This document shows positions 40,247 to 48,216 of a DNA stretch of 50,564 nucleotides, piece after piece. The DNA is from Bacteroidales bacterium GP2. Its GTDB lineage: Bacteria; Bacteroidota; Bacteroidia; Bacteroidales; Muribaculaceae. Below the pieces are notes generated by a model, which was not told the DNA's origin, made no database searches, and saw only the letters and a program-made list of their open reading frames with translations. The first letter of the stretch is position 1; the number at the start of each line of letters is the position of its first letter. The stretch lies in contig DAAJ01000054.1 in NCBI GenBank assembly GCA_001701115.1, forward strand, positions 1-50,564. The letters run 5' to 3'. The translations under genes and the position numbers were made by a program.

Positions 40247-42070
40247 ATGAAAAAGATTTTACTCATACTACAATTTATTTTGCTTGCCTCTGCGGCACAC
40301 TCCCAGGCGCGTTTTGAGGTTTCCGCCCCCAAAAGCGTCCCGGCGGGAGAGCGTTTTGCTGTGACATATGTGCTCCGCAATGCCGAGGGCTCCAGCCTTA
40401 AAGTTGCTCAAGTGCCCGGAATCACGTTGCTTTACGGTCCGTCGGTGTCCACGAGCCAAAGCACCCAGGTTGTCAACGGGCGAATGTCATCTTCATCCCG
40501 CATTGAATATACCTATTTTTATAAGGCAGAGAAACCCGGCAAGTATTCGATAGGAGAAGCGTCAATAGTTGTTGACGGCAAAACCATGAAAACCAATCCG
40601 GTGTCGCTTACAGTTTCCCAACCGACTGCTTCTGCGGACAGGCAAAACAGTGGCGGCAGTTCCCAGAGTGCGCCTGTTGACATTTATGACATCGATACCC
40701 AGAGTGCTGACCGCTCGGTCAATGCCGATGATGTATTTGTAAGGATAATCCTTTCTAAGTCCACAGCTTACGAGCAAGAGGCAATTGAATGTACCATAAA
40801 GCTCTATACCCGTTATCAGATTTCATCATTTTTCCCAACACTCCAGCCGAGTTTTGACGGCTTCCTGATCCAGGAACTCGATCTTCAACCCACGCTTAAC
40901 CAGGAGGAGGAATTCAAAGGCTCAAGGTACATGACTGCGGTATTGAAAAAGTGCATAATTTTCCCGCAGAAGTCTGGCAGGCTCACCATCAATTCCGGAA
41001 ATTATGACATTAAGGTCGTTCAGTACAATAATGTCAACATGGGTTTCTTCACTGTCCGCGACCCGCAGGAAAGGGAAATAAAAGTGAAATCAAATTCTGC
41101 ATCCATCGACATCAAACCGCTGCCGACGCCTCAGCCGGAGGGATTCACCGGTGCTGTTGGAGTATTCTCTGTTGACAGCAGGCTGGTTGGAAACACTTTC
41201 CGGACCAACGATGCCGCTACCCTGCTCTACACTATCAAAGGCACAGGCAACATCAAATATATTAAAGAGCCTGTAATCGATTTCCCGTCGGAATTTGAAC
41301 AATACACTCCAAAGAGCGACATCCAGGCAGAAGTCACCGGACAGAATGTGAGCGGAACAATGACTATAGAATATACTTTTGTGCCGCAATCGGTAGGTGA
41401 TTTCAAAATTGGAAGTGACAAGTTCGTATATTTCAATCCTTCCACTAAGGAATATGTGACTCTTGACACCCCGGTATATAATATCAAGGTGAGCAAGGGC
41501 GCTAATTCCACTCCCTCAGAATCAGAGAGGCAGGATATAGCAGCTAAAAACACTGATATCCTACACATATATACCGGTGACAAGAATCCATCGCAGTCAC
41601 ACACCCTAATCGCACATCAGTGGTGGTACTGGATGGTTTATGTCCTCGGAATAATAGGGTTAATCTGCGTTACCGCAATGTATAGCCGCCATGCAAGGAG
41701 AGCATCCGACATACAGGGCACCCGTCTTGCCAAAGCTAATAAAATTGCAAAGAAGCGCCTGCGCATAGCTGAAAAATTTGCACAGAGCGGCAATGAAGAG
41801 AAGTTTTATGAGGAGATGCTGAAAGCGTTGTGGGGCTATATCAGCGACAAGCTCACCATTCCGGCTTCACAGCTCACCAGGCAAAATGTATCTGAAAAAT
41901 TAGCGGCTGCAGGTGTGAGCGAAACAGTTATAAGCCCGCTCATGGAAATCCTTGACAGATGCGAAATGGCACGTTACACTCCGCAGAAGTCTCCGGATGA
42001 AATGAACCAGATTTACACAGAGGCGACTCGTGCAATAAACGGCATGGAAAGCACTAAAATCAAAAAATGA
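40247..42070 (+). CDS. batD: BatD-like membrane protein
   Basis: The 607-residue protein has a signal peptide (1-19, cut after AHS), a series of periplasmic Ig-like folds (RFEVSAPKSVPAGERFAVTY to about 430, including RIEYTYFYKAEKPGKYSIGE and SAYIILSKSTAYEQEAI-like arms), one span at about 459-479 and a cytoplasmic helical end (LRIAEKFAQSGNEEKFYEEM, then LTRQNVSEKLAAAGVSETVI). This is the BatD (PF13584) layout. It starts 2 nt after batC and overlaps batE by ATGA. Confidence 0.92.
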   Translation: MKKILLILQFILLASAAHSQARFEVSAPKSVPAGERFAVTYVLRNAEGSSLKVAQVPGITLLYGPSVSTSQSTQVVNGRMSSSSRIEYTYFYKAEKPGKYSIGEASIVVDGKTMKTNPVSLTVSQPTASADRQNSGGSSQSAPVDIYDIDTQSADRSVNADDVFVRIILSKSTAYEQEAIECTIKLYTRYQISSFFPTLQPSFDGFLIQELDLQPTLNQEEEFKGSRYMTAVLKKCIIFPQKSGRLTINSGNYDIKVVQYNNVNMGFFTVRDPQEREIKVKSNSASIDIKPLPTPQPEGFTGAVGVFSVDSRLVGNTFRTNDAATLLYTIKGTGNIKYIKEPVIDFPSEFEQYTPKSDIQAEVTGQNVSGTMTIEYTFVPQSVGDFKIGSDKFVYFNPSTKEYVTLDTPVYNIKVSKGANSTPSESERQDIAAKNTDILHIYTGDKNPSQSHTLIAHQWWYWMVYVLGIIGLICVTAMYSRHARRASDIQGTRLAKANKIAKKRLRIAEKFAQSGNEEKFYEEMLKALWGYISDKLTIPASQLTRQNVSEKLAAAGVSETVISPLMEILDRCEMARYTPQKSPDEMNQIYTEATRAINGMESTKIKK

Positions 42071-42855
42071 ATTACAACATGAAAGCTATAATATCCTTTC
42101 TGGTATTCCTTGCCTGCGGAGTAGGCGCAAAAGCACTGACTCTTGACCAACAGGCTGATTCTGCATATGCAGCTGATGATTTTTCTCTTGCCGCGCAGCT
42201 TTACACCGAAGTGATGCAGAGCGAGGGAACATCTTCCGAGCTATACTACAACCTCGGCAACTGCTGGTATCGCCTTGACAAGCCCGGCAGAGCTATTGTT
42301 GCATACGAGAGGGCGCTTCGGCTTGACCCGTCAAATAAAAATGCAAAAACCAACCTTGAGTTCGTAAACAGCAAGATATTTGACCGGCAGGGTGAAAGAG
42401 GGTCCTTTCTCAGCAATGCGTTTGACCGTGCCGCCACCATTATGTCAAGCAACTCATGGGCTTTGACAGCATATCTGCTGTTTGCATTGCTTCTTGGTTG
42501 CGCCGCACTATATATTTTCGCCTCTGCAGTGCGCCTGCGCAAATTAGGCTTTTTCGGAGGCATTGTCCTTTTATTTGGCACAATCGCTTCGGCTGTACTT
42601 GCTGTACGCGGGGCAAATATTGCATCTGACAACAGCTTTGCTATAATAACTTCTCCGTCTGCCCTACTCAGCACCTCTCCCCGCGAACCTAAAGACCGCG
42701 CTGAGGAAGCAATGCTACTGCATGAAGGCACAAAAGTGGAAATCCTTGATTCAATCTCCGCGCAGAATGACACGACCGGATTGAAATGGCTCGATGTACA
42801 GGTTGACAACAACCACCGTGCATGGATTAAATCAAGTGATGTAGAGCGCATTTGA
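42067..42855 (+). CDS. batE: BatE-like TPR and SH3 domain protein
   Basis: The 262-residue protein has a signal peptide (about 1-23), TPR units (DFSLAAQLYTEVMQSEGTSS and ELYYNLGNCWYRLDKPGRAI with AIVAYERALRLDPSNKNAKT), two membrane spans (about 137-155 and 160-180) and an SH3-like C-terminus (LHEGTKVEILDSISAQNDTT and KWLDVQVDNNHRAWIKSSDV). The SH3 part probably binds the cell wall. The start overlaps the batD stop (ATGA). It is the last gene of the operon. Confidence 0.9.
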   Translation: MNYNMKAIISFLVFLACGVGAKALTLDQQADSAYAADDFSLAAQLYTEVMQSEGTSSELYYNLGNCWYRLDKPGRAIVAYERALRLDPSNKNAKTNLEFVNSKIFDRQGERGSFLSNAFDRAATIMSSNSWALTAYLLFALLLGCAALYIFASAVRLRKLGFFGGIVLLFGTIASAVLAVRGANIASDNSFAIITSPSALLSTSPREPKDRAEEAMLLHEGTKVEILDSISAQNDTTGLKWLDVQVDNNHRAWIKSSDVERI

Positions 42856-42903
42856 GCAAAATATGTTGTAAAACATATATAGGTTTTATATCAAATATTT
42901 TGC
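42856..42903 (+). other. Hairpin at the end of the bat operon
   Basis: GCAAAATAT directly after the batE stop pairs exactly with ATATTTTGC at 42895-42903; an inner hairpin ATGTT-GTAA-AACAT is also possible. There is no T tract, so it may protect the message end or be a weak terminator. Confidence 0.45.
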
Positions 42904-42977
42904 CACATCAATAATAAGCAATAAATTTAAATCGAAAATATTTTTTGATATCACTAACCCTATAAACTCATAGTATC

Positions 42978-43235
42978 ATGTCTAAGACAATCACTTTTAA
43001 CGAACTTCGTCGCCTCAAAGACAGTTTGCCTGACGGAGCAACCCACCAGATTGCAGATAAGCTCAACATAACCGCTCAGACCGTACGTAACTACTTCGGT
43101 GGCAGCAACTACGAATTTGGCAAGAACTGCGGTGTTCATATCGAACCGGGTCCTGACGGAGGTATTGTTGTTCTTGACGACACCACTATCTACGATATGG
43201 CAGTGGATATCCTCAAACAGCAGAACAAAGAATAA
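42978..43235 (+). CDS. Small HTH-like DNA-binding protein
   Basis: The 85-residue protein has an N-terminal HTH: FNELRRLKDSLPDGATHQIA, DKLNITAQTVRNYFGGSNYE, then a beta end (GVHIEPGPDGGIVVLDDTTI, YDMAVDILKQQ). Close relatives are common in Bacteroidales as single small DNA-binding proteins of unknown target. The 122 nt before it are AT-rich and I found no complete promoter there. It may act on chromosome structure or on few genes. Confidence 0.8.
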   Translation: MSKTITFNELRRLKDSLPDGATHQIADKLNITAQTVRNYFGGSNYEFGKNCGVHIEPGPDGGIVVLDDTTIYDMAVDILKQQNKE

Positions 43236-43297
43236 GCCTATTTGGCACATAAACTGGCAATCTAGCTCATTCTCCCTCTCTTTTTCCTATACTACAA

Positions 43298-44422
43298 ATG
43301 TCCGCTGAAATGGAAGACCGCCTTATCACGGTAGCGATTCATACCTATGAACGCGCTATCGCGCTTAAATCTATGCTTGAAAATGAAGGCATAGCAGTCT
43401 CTCTGCAAAATGTGAATCTTTCCCATCCGGTAGTAGCCTCCGGAGTAAGAGTGCGCATCCGCGAAAATGACCTTCCGCTTGCTTTGCGCCTTATAGAAAA
43501 TGCCGAAATTTTCCTTCCAACCGCACTTGATTCAAAAAAAGAGTGTTCACGGACAATTCTTGTCCCTATAGATTTCTCATCCCACTCGATCCATGCCTGC
43601 AATCTTGCATTTCATTTCGCCGTGCCTCTCAAGGCAGAAATAATGCTCCTGCACACTTTTGTCAATCCTGCGGTTTCAAGCACGCTCCAGCTGAGTGACA
43701 GCCTTAACTACGAGCTTGCCAACTCTGAGATGCTTGAGGTGATGGAGAAAGAGGCGCGCTCACGCATGAATGAATTTTGCTCCGGATTGCGCGCCGCCAT
43801 AAAGGATGGCAGCCTCCCTCCTGTTAAATTCAACCCTGAGGTAAAAGAAGGTGTGCCGGAGGAGGTCATAAATGCCACATCCAAGCAGATTAAACCGGAA
43901 CTGATAGTAATGGGCACCAGAGGCGCGTACACCAAGGAGAGGGAATTAGTAGGCAGTATCACAGCGGAAGTCCTTGACACGTGCCGTTTCCCTGTTTTTA
44001 CCGTGCCAGCCGACAGCAAACTGACCGAGATACGAGATATACGCCGAGTGCTCTTCTTCTGCACCCTTGACCAGGAAGATCTGCTTGCGCTTGACCAACT
44101 GGAGCGTACCCTTAAATCGGATGACGTCCACATAACCCTTGTCAACATCCCTTCAAAAAAACAGAGCGGAGATATCTCCGCTCCATTCCAGGCTTTGTTG
44201 AAGTACTGCCGTGAGCATTACCAGCACAACAGTTTCGCGATAGAAGAACTATCAATCAAAGATGTGGAGAAAGAGTTCCATAGGGTTTTGAGCGATGATA
44301 AGATTGATCTTATTGTCGTGCCAAACAAAAAGAAAAACATCTTTTCGCGCCTTTTCAATCCGGGACTCGCCCACCGCCTTCTTTTCCGTGCCGACATTCC
44401 AATGATGGTTGTTCCTGTCTGA
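43298..44422 (+). CDS. Universal stress protein with N-terminal DUF2007-like domain
   Basis: The 374-residue protein begins with a DUF2007-like signal domain (about 8-72: LITVAIHTYERAIALKSMLE, NEGIAVSLQNVN), then two Usp domains. The first has TILVPIDFSSHSIHACNLAF (around 86) and the nucleotide loop VMGTRGAYTKERELVGSITA with CRFPVFTVPA; the second (RRVLFFCTLDQEDLLALDQL to the end IPMMVVPV) has lost the loop glycine motif (VVPNKKKNIFSRLFNPG). So the first may bind ATP and the second is probably structural. It ends 1 nt before the convergent GntR gene. Confidence 0.88.
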   Translation: MSAEMEDRLITVAIHTYERAIALKSMLENEGIAVSLQNVNLSHPVVASGVRVRIRENDLPLALRLIENAEIFLPTALDSKKECSRTILVPIDFSSHSIHACNLAFHFAVPLKAEIMLLHTFVNPAVSSTLQLSDSLNYELANSEMLEVMEKEARSRMNEFCSGLRAAIKDGSLPPVKFNPEVKEGVPEEVINATSKQIKPELIVMGTRGAYTKERELVGSITAEVLDTCRFPVFTVPADSKLTEIRDIRRVLFFCTLDQEDLLALDQLERTLKSDDVHITLVNIPSKKQSGDISAPFQALLKYCREHYQHNSFAIEELSIKDVEKEFHRVLSDDKIDLIVVPNKKKNIFSRLFNPGLAHRLLFRADIPMMVVPV

Positions 44423-44423
44423 A

Positions 44424-44783
44424 TCAGGAATTGAAGCGTTTGTATGCTTCCACCAGTTCATCAAGGGAGATTCCAAGCAGGTTCATCTGCTGGAAAAGGT
44501 TTGGCGCATCAGTTTCAAAAAAATCTTCCCTTCTTGTGGCATTAACTTTTACGGGGGCATCCAAGCATAAGTAATAACCCATGCCCCGGCGTGATTCTAT
44601 GATATTGTGCAACTGCAAAAACTCGTATGCTTTCAGCACTGTATGAGTGTTCACGCTCATTGCAAGAGCAAGCTCACGCACACTCGGGATACGCTCCCCT
44701 GCCGTCCACGCCTCGGAAAGGATGCAGTTGAAACAATAGTCCACTATCTGCCGGTATATCGGTCTGTCTGACTTAAAATCCAT
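44424..44783 (-). CDS. GntR-family regulator, YtrA type
   Basis: The 119-residue protein has a winged helix (about 8-75): RPIYRQIVDYCFNCILSEAW, AGERIPSVRELALAMSVNTH, TVLKAYEFLQLHNIIESRRG and then a short dimer helix (FFETDAPNLFQQMNLLGISL). The short C-terminus is typical of the YtrA subgroup, which represses linked ABC transporter genes, as seen here: the permease and ATPase genes lie directly upstream in transcription. YtrA genes usually lead the operon, here it is last. Confidence 0.9.
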   Translation of the reverse strand: MDFKSDRPIYRQIVDYCFNCILSEAWTAGERIPSVRELALAMSVNTHTVLKAYEFLQLHNIIESRRGMGYYLCLDAPVKVNATRREDFFETDAPNLFQQMNLLGISLDELVEAYKRFNS

Positions 44784-44789
44784 CTCAGC

Positions 44790-45560
44790 TTATACTTGGC
44801 GTTCCCTGAATTTCCTGAATATGAGCCATACCATGAAGATGAGAAATACCAAACCTACACATCCGAGCGCGATGAGCATGGGCTGCATCTCCGACATAAG
44901 GGCATTGACAACATATTCAGGATTCCTATCTGCCATTGCTTCAAGGTTGGTTTTTCCAAACTCAAATGCCGAAATAAACCCGATAATTCCGCCGACAATT
45001 GAAAGCCCAATCAATGACACAACAGACCAGACTGCTGCCATAAGAATCCTCTTTGAACTATAGCATACCAGAGCATAAAGGCAAACTGATGCCGGAATCA
45101 ATGACTGGACCAAGTTCCACAATATGTTGGAGGATAGCCCGGTGCCTATGCGCCTAAGCTCCAGCCAATGGTTTCCAGACGTCCATTTACTGAAAATAGT
45201 GTCCGCACTCCAATATACCAACTGGGAAGGTATTGTCACAAGCAAAGGTATGACAATTATAGCATATACACACACAAAAGCCGCTTTCTCACTCCATTTT
45301 GCCGGCACAAGGGTTTCAATATAACGATCGCTATGCATACCGAAAACCATTGAACCGAAGTAAATCATAAATGATGGCACAAAACCTAAGAGGGCAATAA
45401 ATGGAATGCCGAATGATGTAAAACCGAGGAATATGCTAAGTAGGGTAATCACTAAAGATATAAGTGGGAAAAATAGCATCTGCCGCTGAATCCACGGAGA
45501 AAACAGGTTGCCGTAGGCTATTGCACGGCGCACTGAAAATTTATCGGTATAATCCATCAT
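44790..45560 (-). CDS. ABC transporter permease
   Basis: The 256-residue protein has six probable membrane segments: MLFFPLISLVITLLSIFLGF, GIPFIALLGFVPSFMIYFGS, AFVCVYAIIVIPLLVTIPSQ, the region NLVQSLIPASVCLYALVCY, AAVWSVVSLIGLSIVGGIIG and LIALGCVGLVFLIFMVWLIF. It fits the ABC-2 type export permeases that pair with a YtrA-type regulator. It has no family motif for a substrate. It overlaps the ATPase gene by ATGA and precedes the GntR gene by 6 nt. Confidence 0.85.
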   Translation of the reverse strand: MMDYTDKFSVRRAIAYGNLFSPWIQRQMLFFPLISLVITLLSIFLGFTSFGIPFIALLGFVPSFMIYFGSMVFGMHSDRYIETLVPAKWSEKAAFVCVYAIIVIPLLVTIPSQLVYWSADTIFSKWTSGNHWLELRRIGTGLSSNILWNLVQSLIPASVCLYALVCYSSKRILMAAVWSVVSLIGLSIVGGIIGFISAFEFGKTNLEAMADRNPEYVVNALMSEMQPMLIALGCVGLVFLIFMVWLIFRKFRERQV

Positions 45561-46396
45561 GACTCGGTTGATTTTAGAAGTTTCAAAATATTATCAGCTT
45601 CCTTGCCTTGCAGTGCAAGATAAAGGAGGACAAAGTCAATATTAGACTCATTTGCCTCATCTGCCGGCATTACGCAGTGGAACAAGCCTGCATTCTGAAT
45701 ATAAAATATTGTTCCGACAGGAGGCACCGGAGCAGCTATGAAGCTCAAAGAGGACTGTACATTTTCAACTGAGGTTGAGAGAATCAATTTTCCGCGTTTA
45801 AGCATCATAACCCCATCAAAGAGATACTCCAAATCACTTACTGTGTGAGTGGAAATGATTATTGTTTTATCATCTCCCGCACATTTTGCCACCATTCGAC
45901 GCAAAATCTGCTTTGCACCTATGTCAAGACCATTTGCCGGCTCATCAAGGAGCAAAACTTCAGTGCCAAGCGCAAGAGCATAAGCAATAATGGATTTGCG
46001 CTTATTGCCATAGGACAGGGAGCGGAACTTTTCATTGCCTGTCAGCCCGAATTCAGCAAGGTTTTCAGCAAAAAGCTCAGGACTGAAACCGGAATAGAAC
46101 GGGGAATGCACTGCGGCAAACTGATTGACAGTTACCTGCGGGAAATCGACATTGTCAGCAAGCAGGAAAACCTTTGAAAGCCCTTGCGGAGTACGCCCGG
46201 ACATTTTTATGCCGTCAATATCACATGTGCCTTCGTTAGGAAACAGTAATCCGGCAATGACATGAAGCAGCGTAGTTTTGCCTGCGCCATTCTCACCAAG
46301 GAGCAGATGAATTCCCGATGGAATAGAAGCTGTGATTCCATTCAAAGCTTCTATTCCTGTTCGGTACCTATATGTCACATTTTTTAGCTCAATCAT
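45557..46396 (-). CDS. ABC transporter ATP-binding protein
   Basis: The 279-residue ATPase has Walker A GENGAGKTT (about 34-42), a Q-loop region LADNVDFPQVTVNQ, Walker B EVLLLDEPANGLD and the switch His in IIISTHTVSDLEYL. The signature is LSYGNKRKS where LSGGQ is usual; this change is found in YtrB/CcmA-like export ATPases but is more divergent here. A C-terminal domain of about 60 residues follows. It starts 13 nt after the TraB/GumN stop, so it is probably read from the same promoter. Confidence 0.9.
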   Translation of the reverse strand: MIELKNVTYRYRTGIEALNGITASIPSGIHLLLGENGAGKTTLLHVIAGLLFPNEGTCDIDGIKMSGRTPQGLSKVFLLADNVDFPQVTVNQFAAVHSPFYSGFSPELFAENLAEFGLTGNEKFRSLSYGNKRKSIIAYALALGTEVLLLDEPANGLDIGAKQILRRMVAKCAGDDKTIIISTHTVSDLEYLFDGVMMLKRGKLILSTSVENVQSSLSFIAAPVPPVGTIFYIQNAGLFHCVMPADEANESNIDFVLLYLALQGKEADNILKLLKSTES

Positions 46397-46409
46397 ATTC
46401 CTGCAAATA

Positions 46410-47288
46410 TCATTTTACCGGTTCAACCTTGAATCCAAGATTTTCCAACAGGGCAAGCAATCCTTTTTCCCCCGGAAGGTGTCCCGCACCAACTGCAACA
46501 AGGACACTGCCGCCAGGAATCTCGGTTTTGAGTGTTTCTGCCCACGCTGCATTACGTTCATTAATAAGTTTTTCCTTACTGCTTGCATCCATGCCGATCT
46601 CAGAATCTTCTGTAATTTCAACAAGCTTTTCAAGGTTTCCCGCTGTATATGCTGCAATAAGATCATGTGCCAGCTTCTGCACGCGGCTGTCGTTTCTTAC
46701 AGATGACATGAGCGACTTAGCCTGCTCACTCAGAGGATCTCCATAAAGGAGGTTAAGCTGAAAATCAATGGTTTCAAATCCTTTCACAGCTTTGCCAAGA
46801 GCGGCTGCCTGCGACTGCACTTTAGCATCCAGCTGGTCTGCCGGATTAAAGCCGGGAATAGCTGCGAGATTTTGCAATGCGGCAAGCTGGGTTGCAAGCG
46901 CAGCAGGCTTCAGCACCGAAAGTTGCGCAATGTTTGCCATGCCATTGAAATATTTGTCTACCAAAACCGCCACAGAGTCATACTGCTCTTTTGTAAGGAC
47001 AACATTGAGAGTACTGTCTGCTGGAGCCATCATCACAGCAGCAAGTTTCTGCTGAATCCCCGGCTGGTTCATCGAGGACATGTCGAGCTCGCCATACACC
47101 ACATCAACAGAGTTTACCGCAGCTGCAAGCCCAGGAATGCTATCATACATGCCGGATGGAGCAAAATGATGTGTTCCAAGGACATAAGAAGTTTTTTCTG
47201 ATTTAGGAGCCGTTACTTTCCAAAGCAACTGAGCCTGCGCAAATGAAGCTGACGCAACGATTGCAAGGGTTAGGATGATTTTCTTCAT
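46410..47288 (-). CDS. TraB/GumN family protein
   Basis: The start is taken at ATG 47288 because a full promoter begins transcription near 47332, which excludes the longer frame from 47333. The 292-residue protein has a signal peptide (1-19, cut after AQA) and the TraB/GumN pattern: SYVLGTHHFAPSG with the G-T-H metal motif, VYGELDMSS with the E, and the end VAVGAGHLPGEKGLLALLEN with G-A-G-H-L. These are related to Tiki-type proteases, so a secreted metal-dependent peptidase is possible (inference). It leads an operon with an ABC transporter and GntR. Confidence 0.88.
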   Translation of the reverse strand: MKKIILTLAIVASASFAQAQLLWKVTAPKSEKTSYVLGTHHFAPSGMYDSIPGLAAAVNSVDVVYGELDMSSMNQPGIQQKLAAVMMAPADSTLNVVLTKEQYDSVAVLVDKYFNGMANIAQLSVLKPAALATQLAALQNLAAIPGFNPADQLDAKVQSQAAALGKAVKGFETIDFQLNLLYGDPLSEQAKSLMSSVRNDSRVQKLAHDLIAAYTAGNLEKLVEITEDSEIGMDASSKEKLINERNAAWAETLKTEIPGGSVLVAVGAGHLPGEKGLLALLENLGFKVEPVK

Positions 47289-47335
47289 ACTTGTTCTGAT
47301 TAATTGTTTTAGTGTTGTACATATATACAACACTG

Positions 47336-47366
47336 CAAAGGTAAGTATAAATTTTAATGCGGCAAA
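47336..47366 (-). promoter_or_regulatory. Promoter of the TraB/GumN-ABC-GntR operon
   Basis: On the minus strand TTTG (47366-47363), a 19-nt spacer and TACCTTTG (47343-47336). The leader before the ATG at 47288 is about 44 nt. Confidence 0.85.
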
Positions 47367-47406
47367 TATTTCAATAATTATTTTCGCGCCTGCAATGAAA
47401 ACGCAT

Positions 47407-47443
47407 AAAAAAATACCCTCGCAGGAAAATCCATGCGAGGGTA
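47407..47443 (-). terminator. Terminator of the thrS-infC-rpmI-rplT operon
   Basis: TACCCTCGCA (47443-47434 on the minus strand) pairs exactly with TGCGAGGGTA (47423-47414) around a 10-nt loop; seven T follow on the minus strand. Confidence 0.9.
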
Positions 47444-47473
47444 CAAGTGAGTTTATCTTTCCCGAACCGGGAC

Positions 47474-47824
47474 TCAGGCGTTTTTAACCTTGTCAACAAT
47501 AGCCTTGAAAGCGGCGGGATTGTTAAGAGCGAGGTCAGCGAGAACCTTACGGTTGATTTCAATACCAGCTTTGTGGATAAGACCCATGAGCTTAGAATAG
47601 CTGAGGTCCTCAAGGCGAGCTGCTGCATTGATACGCTGAATCCAAAGAGCGCGGAAATTGCGCTTTTTGTCCTTGCGGTCACGATAAGCGTAAGTAAGAC
47701 CTTTTTCCCAGGTGTTCTTTGCAACTGTCCACACATTTCTGCGGCAGCCGAAGTAACCACGGGTGAGTTTTAAGATTTTCTTTCTACGAGCTCTTGAAGC
47801 TACATGATTTACTGATCTTGGCAT
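47474..47824 (-). CDS. rplT: 50S ribosomal protein L20
   Basis: The 116-residue protein binds 23S rRNA and is needed early in 50S assembly. It starts MPRSVNHVASRARRKKILKL and has GYFGCRRNVWTVAKNTWEKG, then RDRKDKKRNFRALWIQRINA and the end LADLALNNPAAFKAIVDKVK, as in other L20 proteins. In many bacteria L20 also represses its own operon by binding the message. The 116-nt gap before it, unusually long for this operon, holds complementary segments that could serve such control. Confidence 0.97.
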   Translation of the reverse strand: MPRSVNHVASRARRKKILKLTRGYFGCRRNVWTVAKNTWEKGLTYAYRDRKDKKRNFRALWIQRINAAARLEDLSYSKLMGLIHKAGIEINRKVLADLALNNPAAFKAIVDKVKNA

Positions 47825-47940
47825 TTTCTGATGTTTTTTGGATGTCAGCGGCTTAAATGCTCTTGTGTGCTAAACATCCGGTTAGTAAATGTTTTTTATA
47901 AAATCACGAGTTTTACAACTGGATTGCGGAAAACCGCTGC
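47825..47940 (-). promoter_or_regulatory. Possible RNA control region between rpmI and rplT
   Basis: On the minus strand CAGCGG (47939-47934) is complementary to CCGCTG (47851-47846), and GGATGT (47879-47874) to ACATCC (47845-47840). The two 3' partners are adjacent, so the pairs could form a pseudoknot or be alternatives. A local GCGG-TTTT-CCGC hairpin competes with the first pair. Location just before the L20 start suggests translational control. Confidence 0.4.
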
Positions 47941-48138
47941 TTACTTAAGTGCGAGAAGTGAAAGAACGCTATCTCTGTCGCTCTTAGCAACTGTTGTGAA
48001 GTGAGTGAGGTTGCGTTTCTGCTTCTTTGTCTTCTTTGTGAGAATGTGACTTTTGAAAGCATGTTTTCTCTTGATTTTTCCTGATCCGGTAAGGGCGAAC
48101 CTCTTTTTGGCACCGGAATTAGTTTTAATCTTAGGCAT
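47941..48138 (-). CDS. rpmI: 50S ribosomal protein L35
   Basis: The 65-residue basic protein begins MPKIKTNSGAKKRFALTGSG, followed by KIKRKHAFKSHILTKKTKKQ and KRNLTHFTTVAKSD, the standard L35 pattern. It is a late, surface-exposed protein of the large subunit. It lies between infC and rplT, the common order in bacteria, on the minus strand. Confidence 0.97.
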   Translation of the reverse strand: MPKIKTNSGAKKRFALTGSGKIKRKHAFKSHILTKKTKKQKRNLTHFTTVAKSDRDSVLSLLALK

Positions 48139-48216
48139 TTGGGTTGGTTTTGTTAATTAAATCGTGTTTATAAGAGTCACGCATTTGACCGACTCGCGAC
48201 CGCTTGCGTTTATGCT

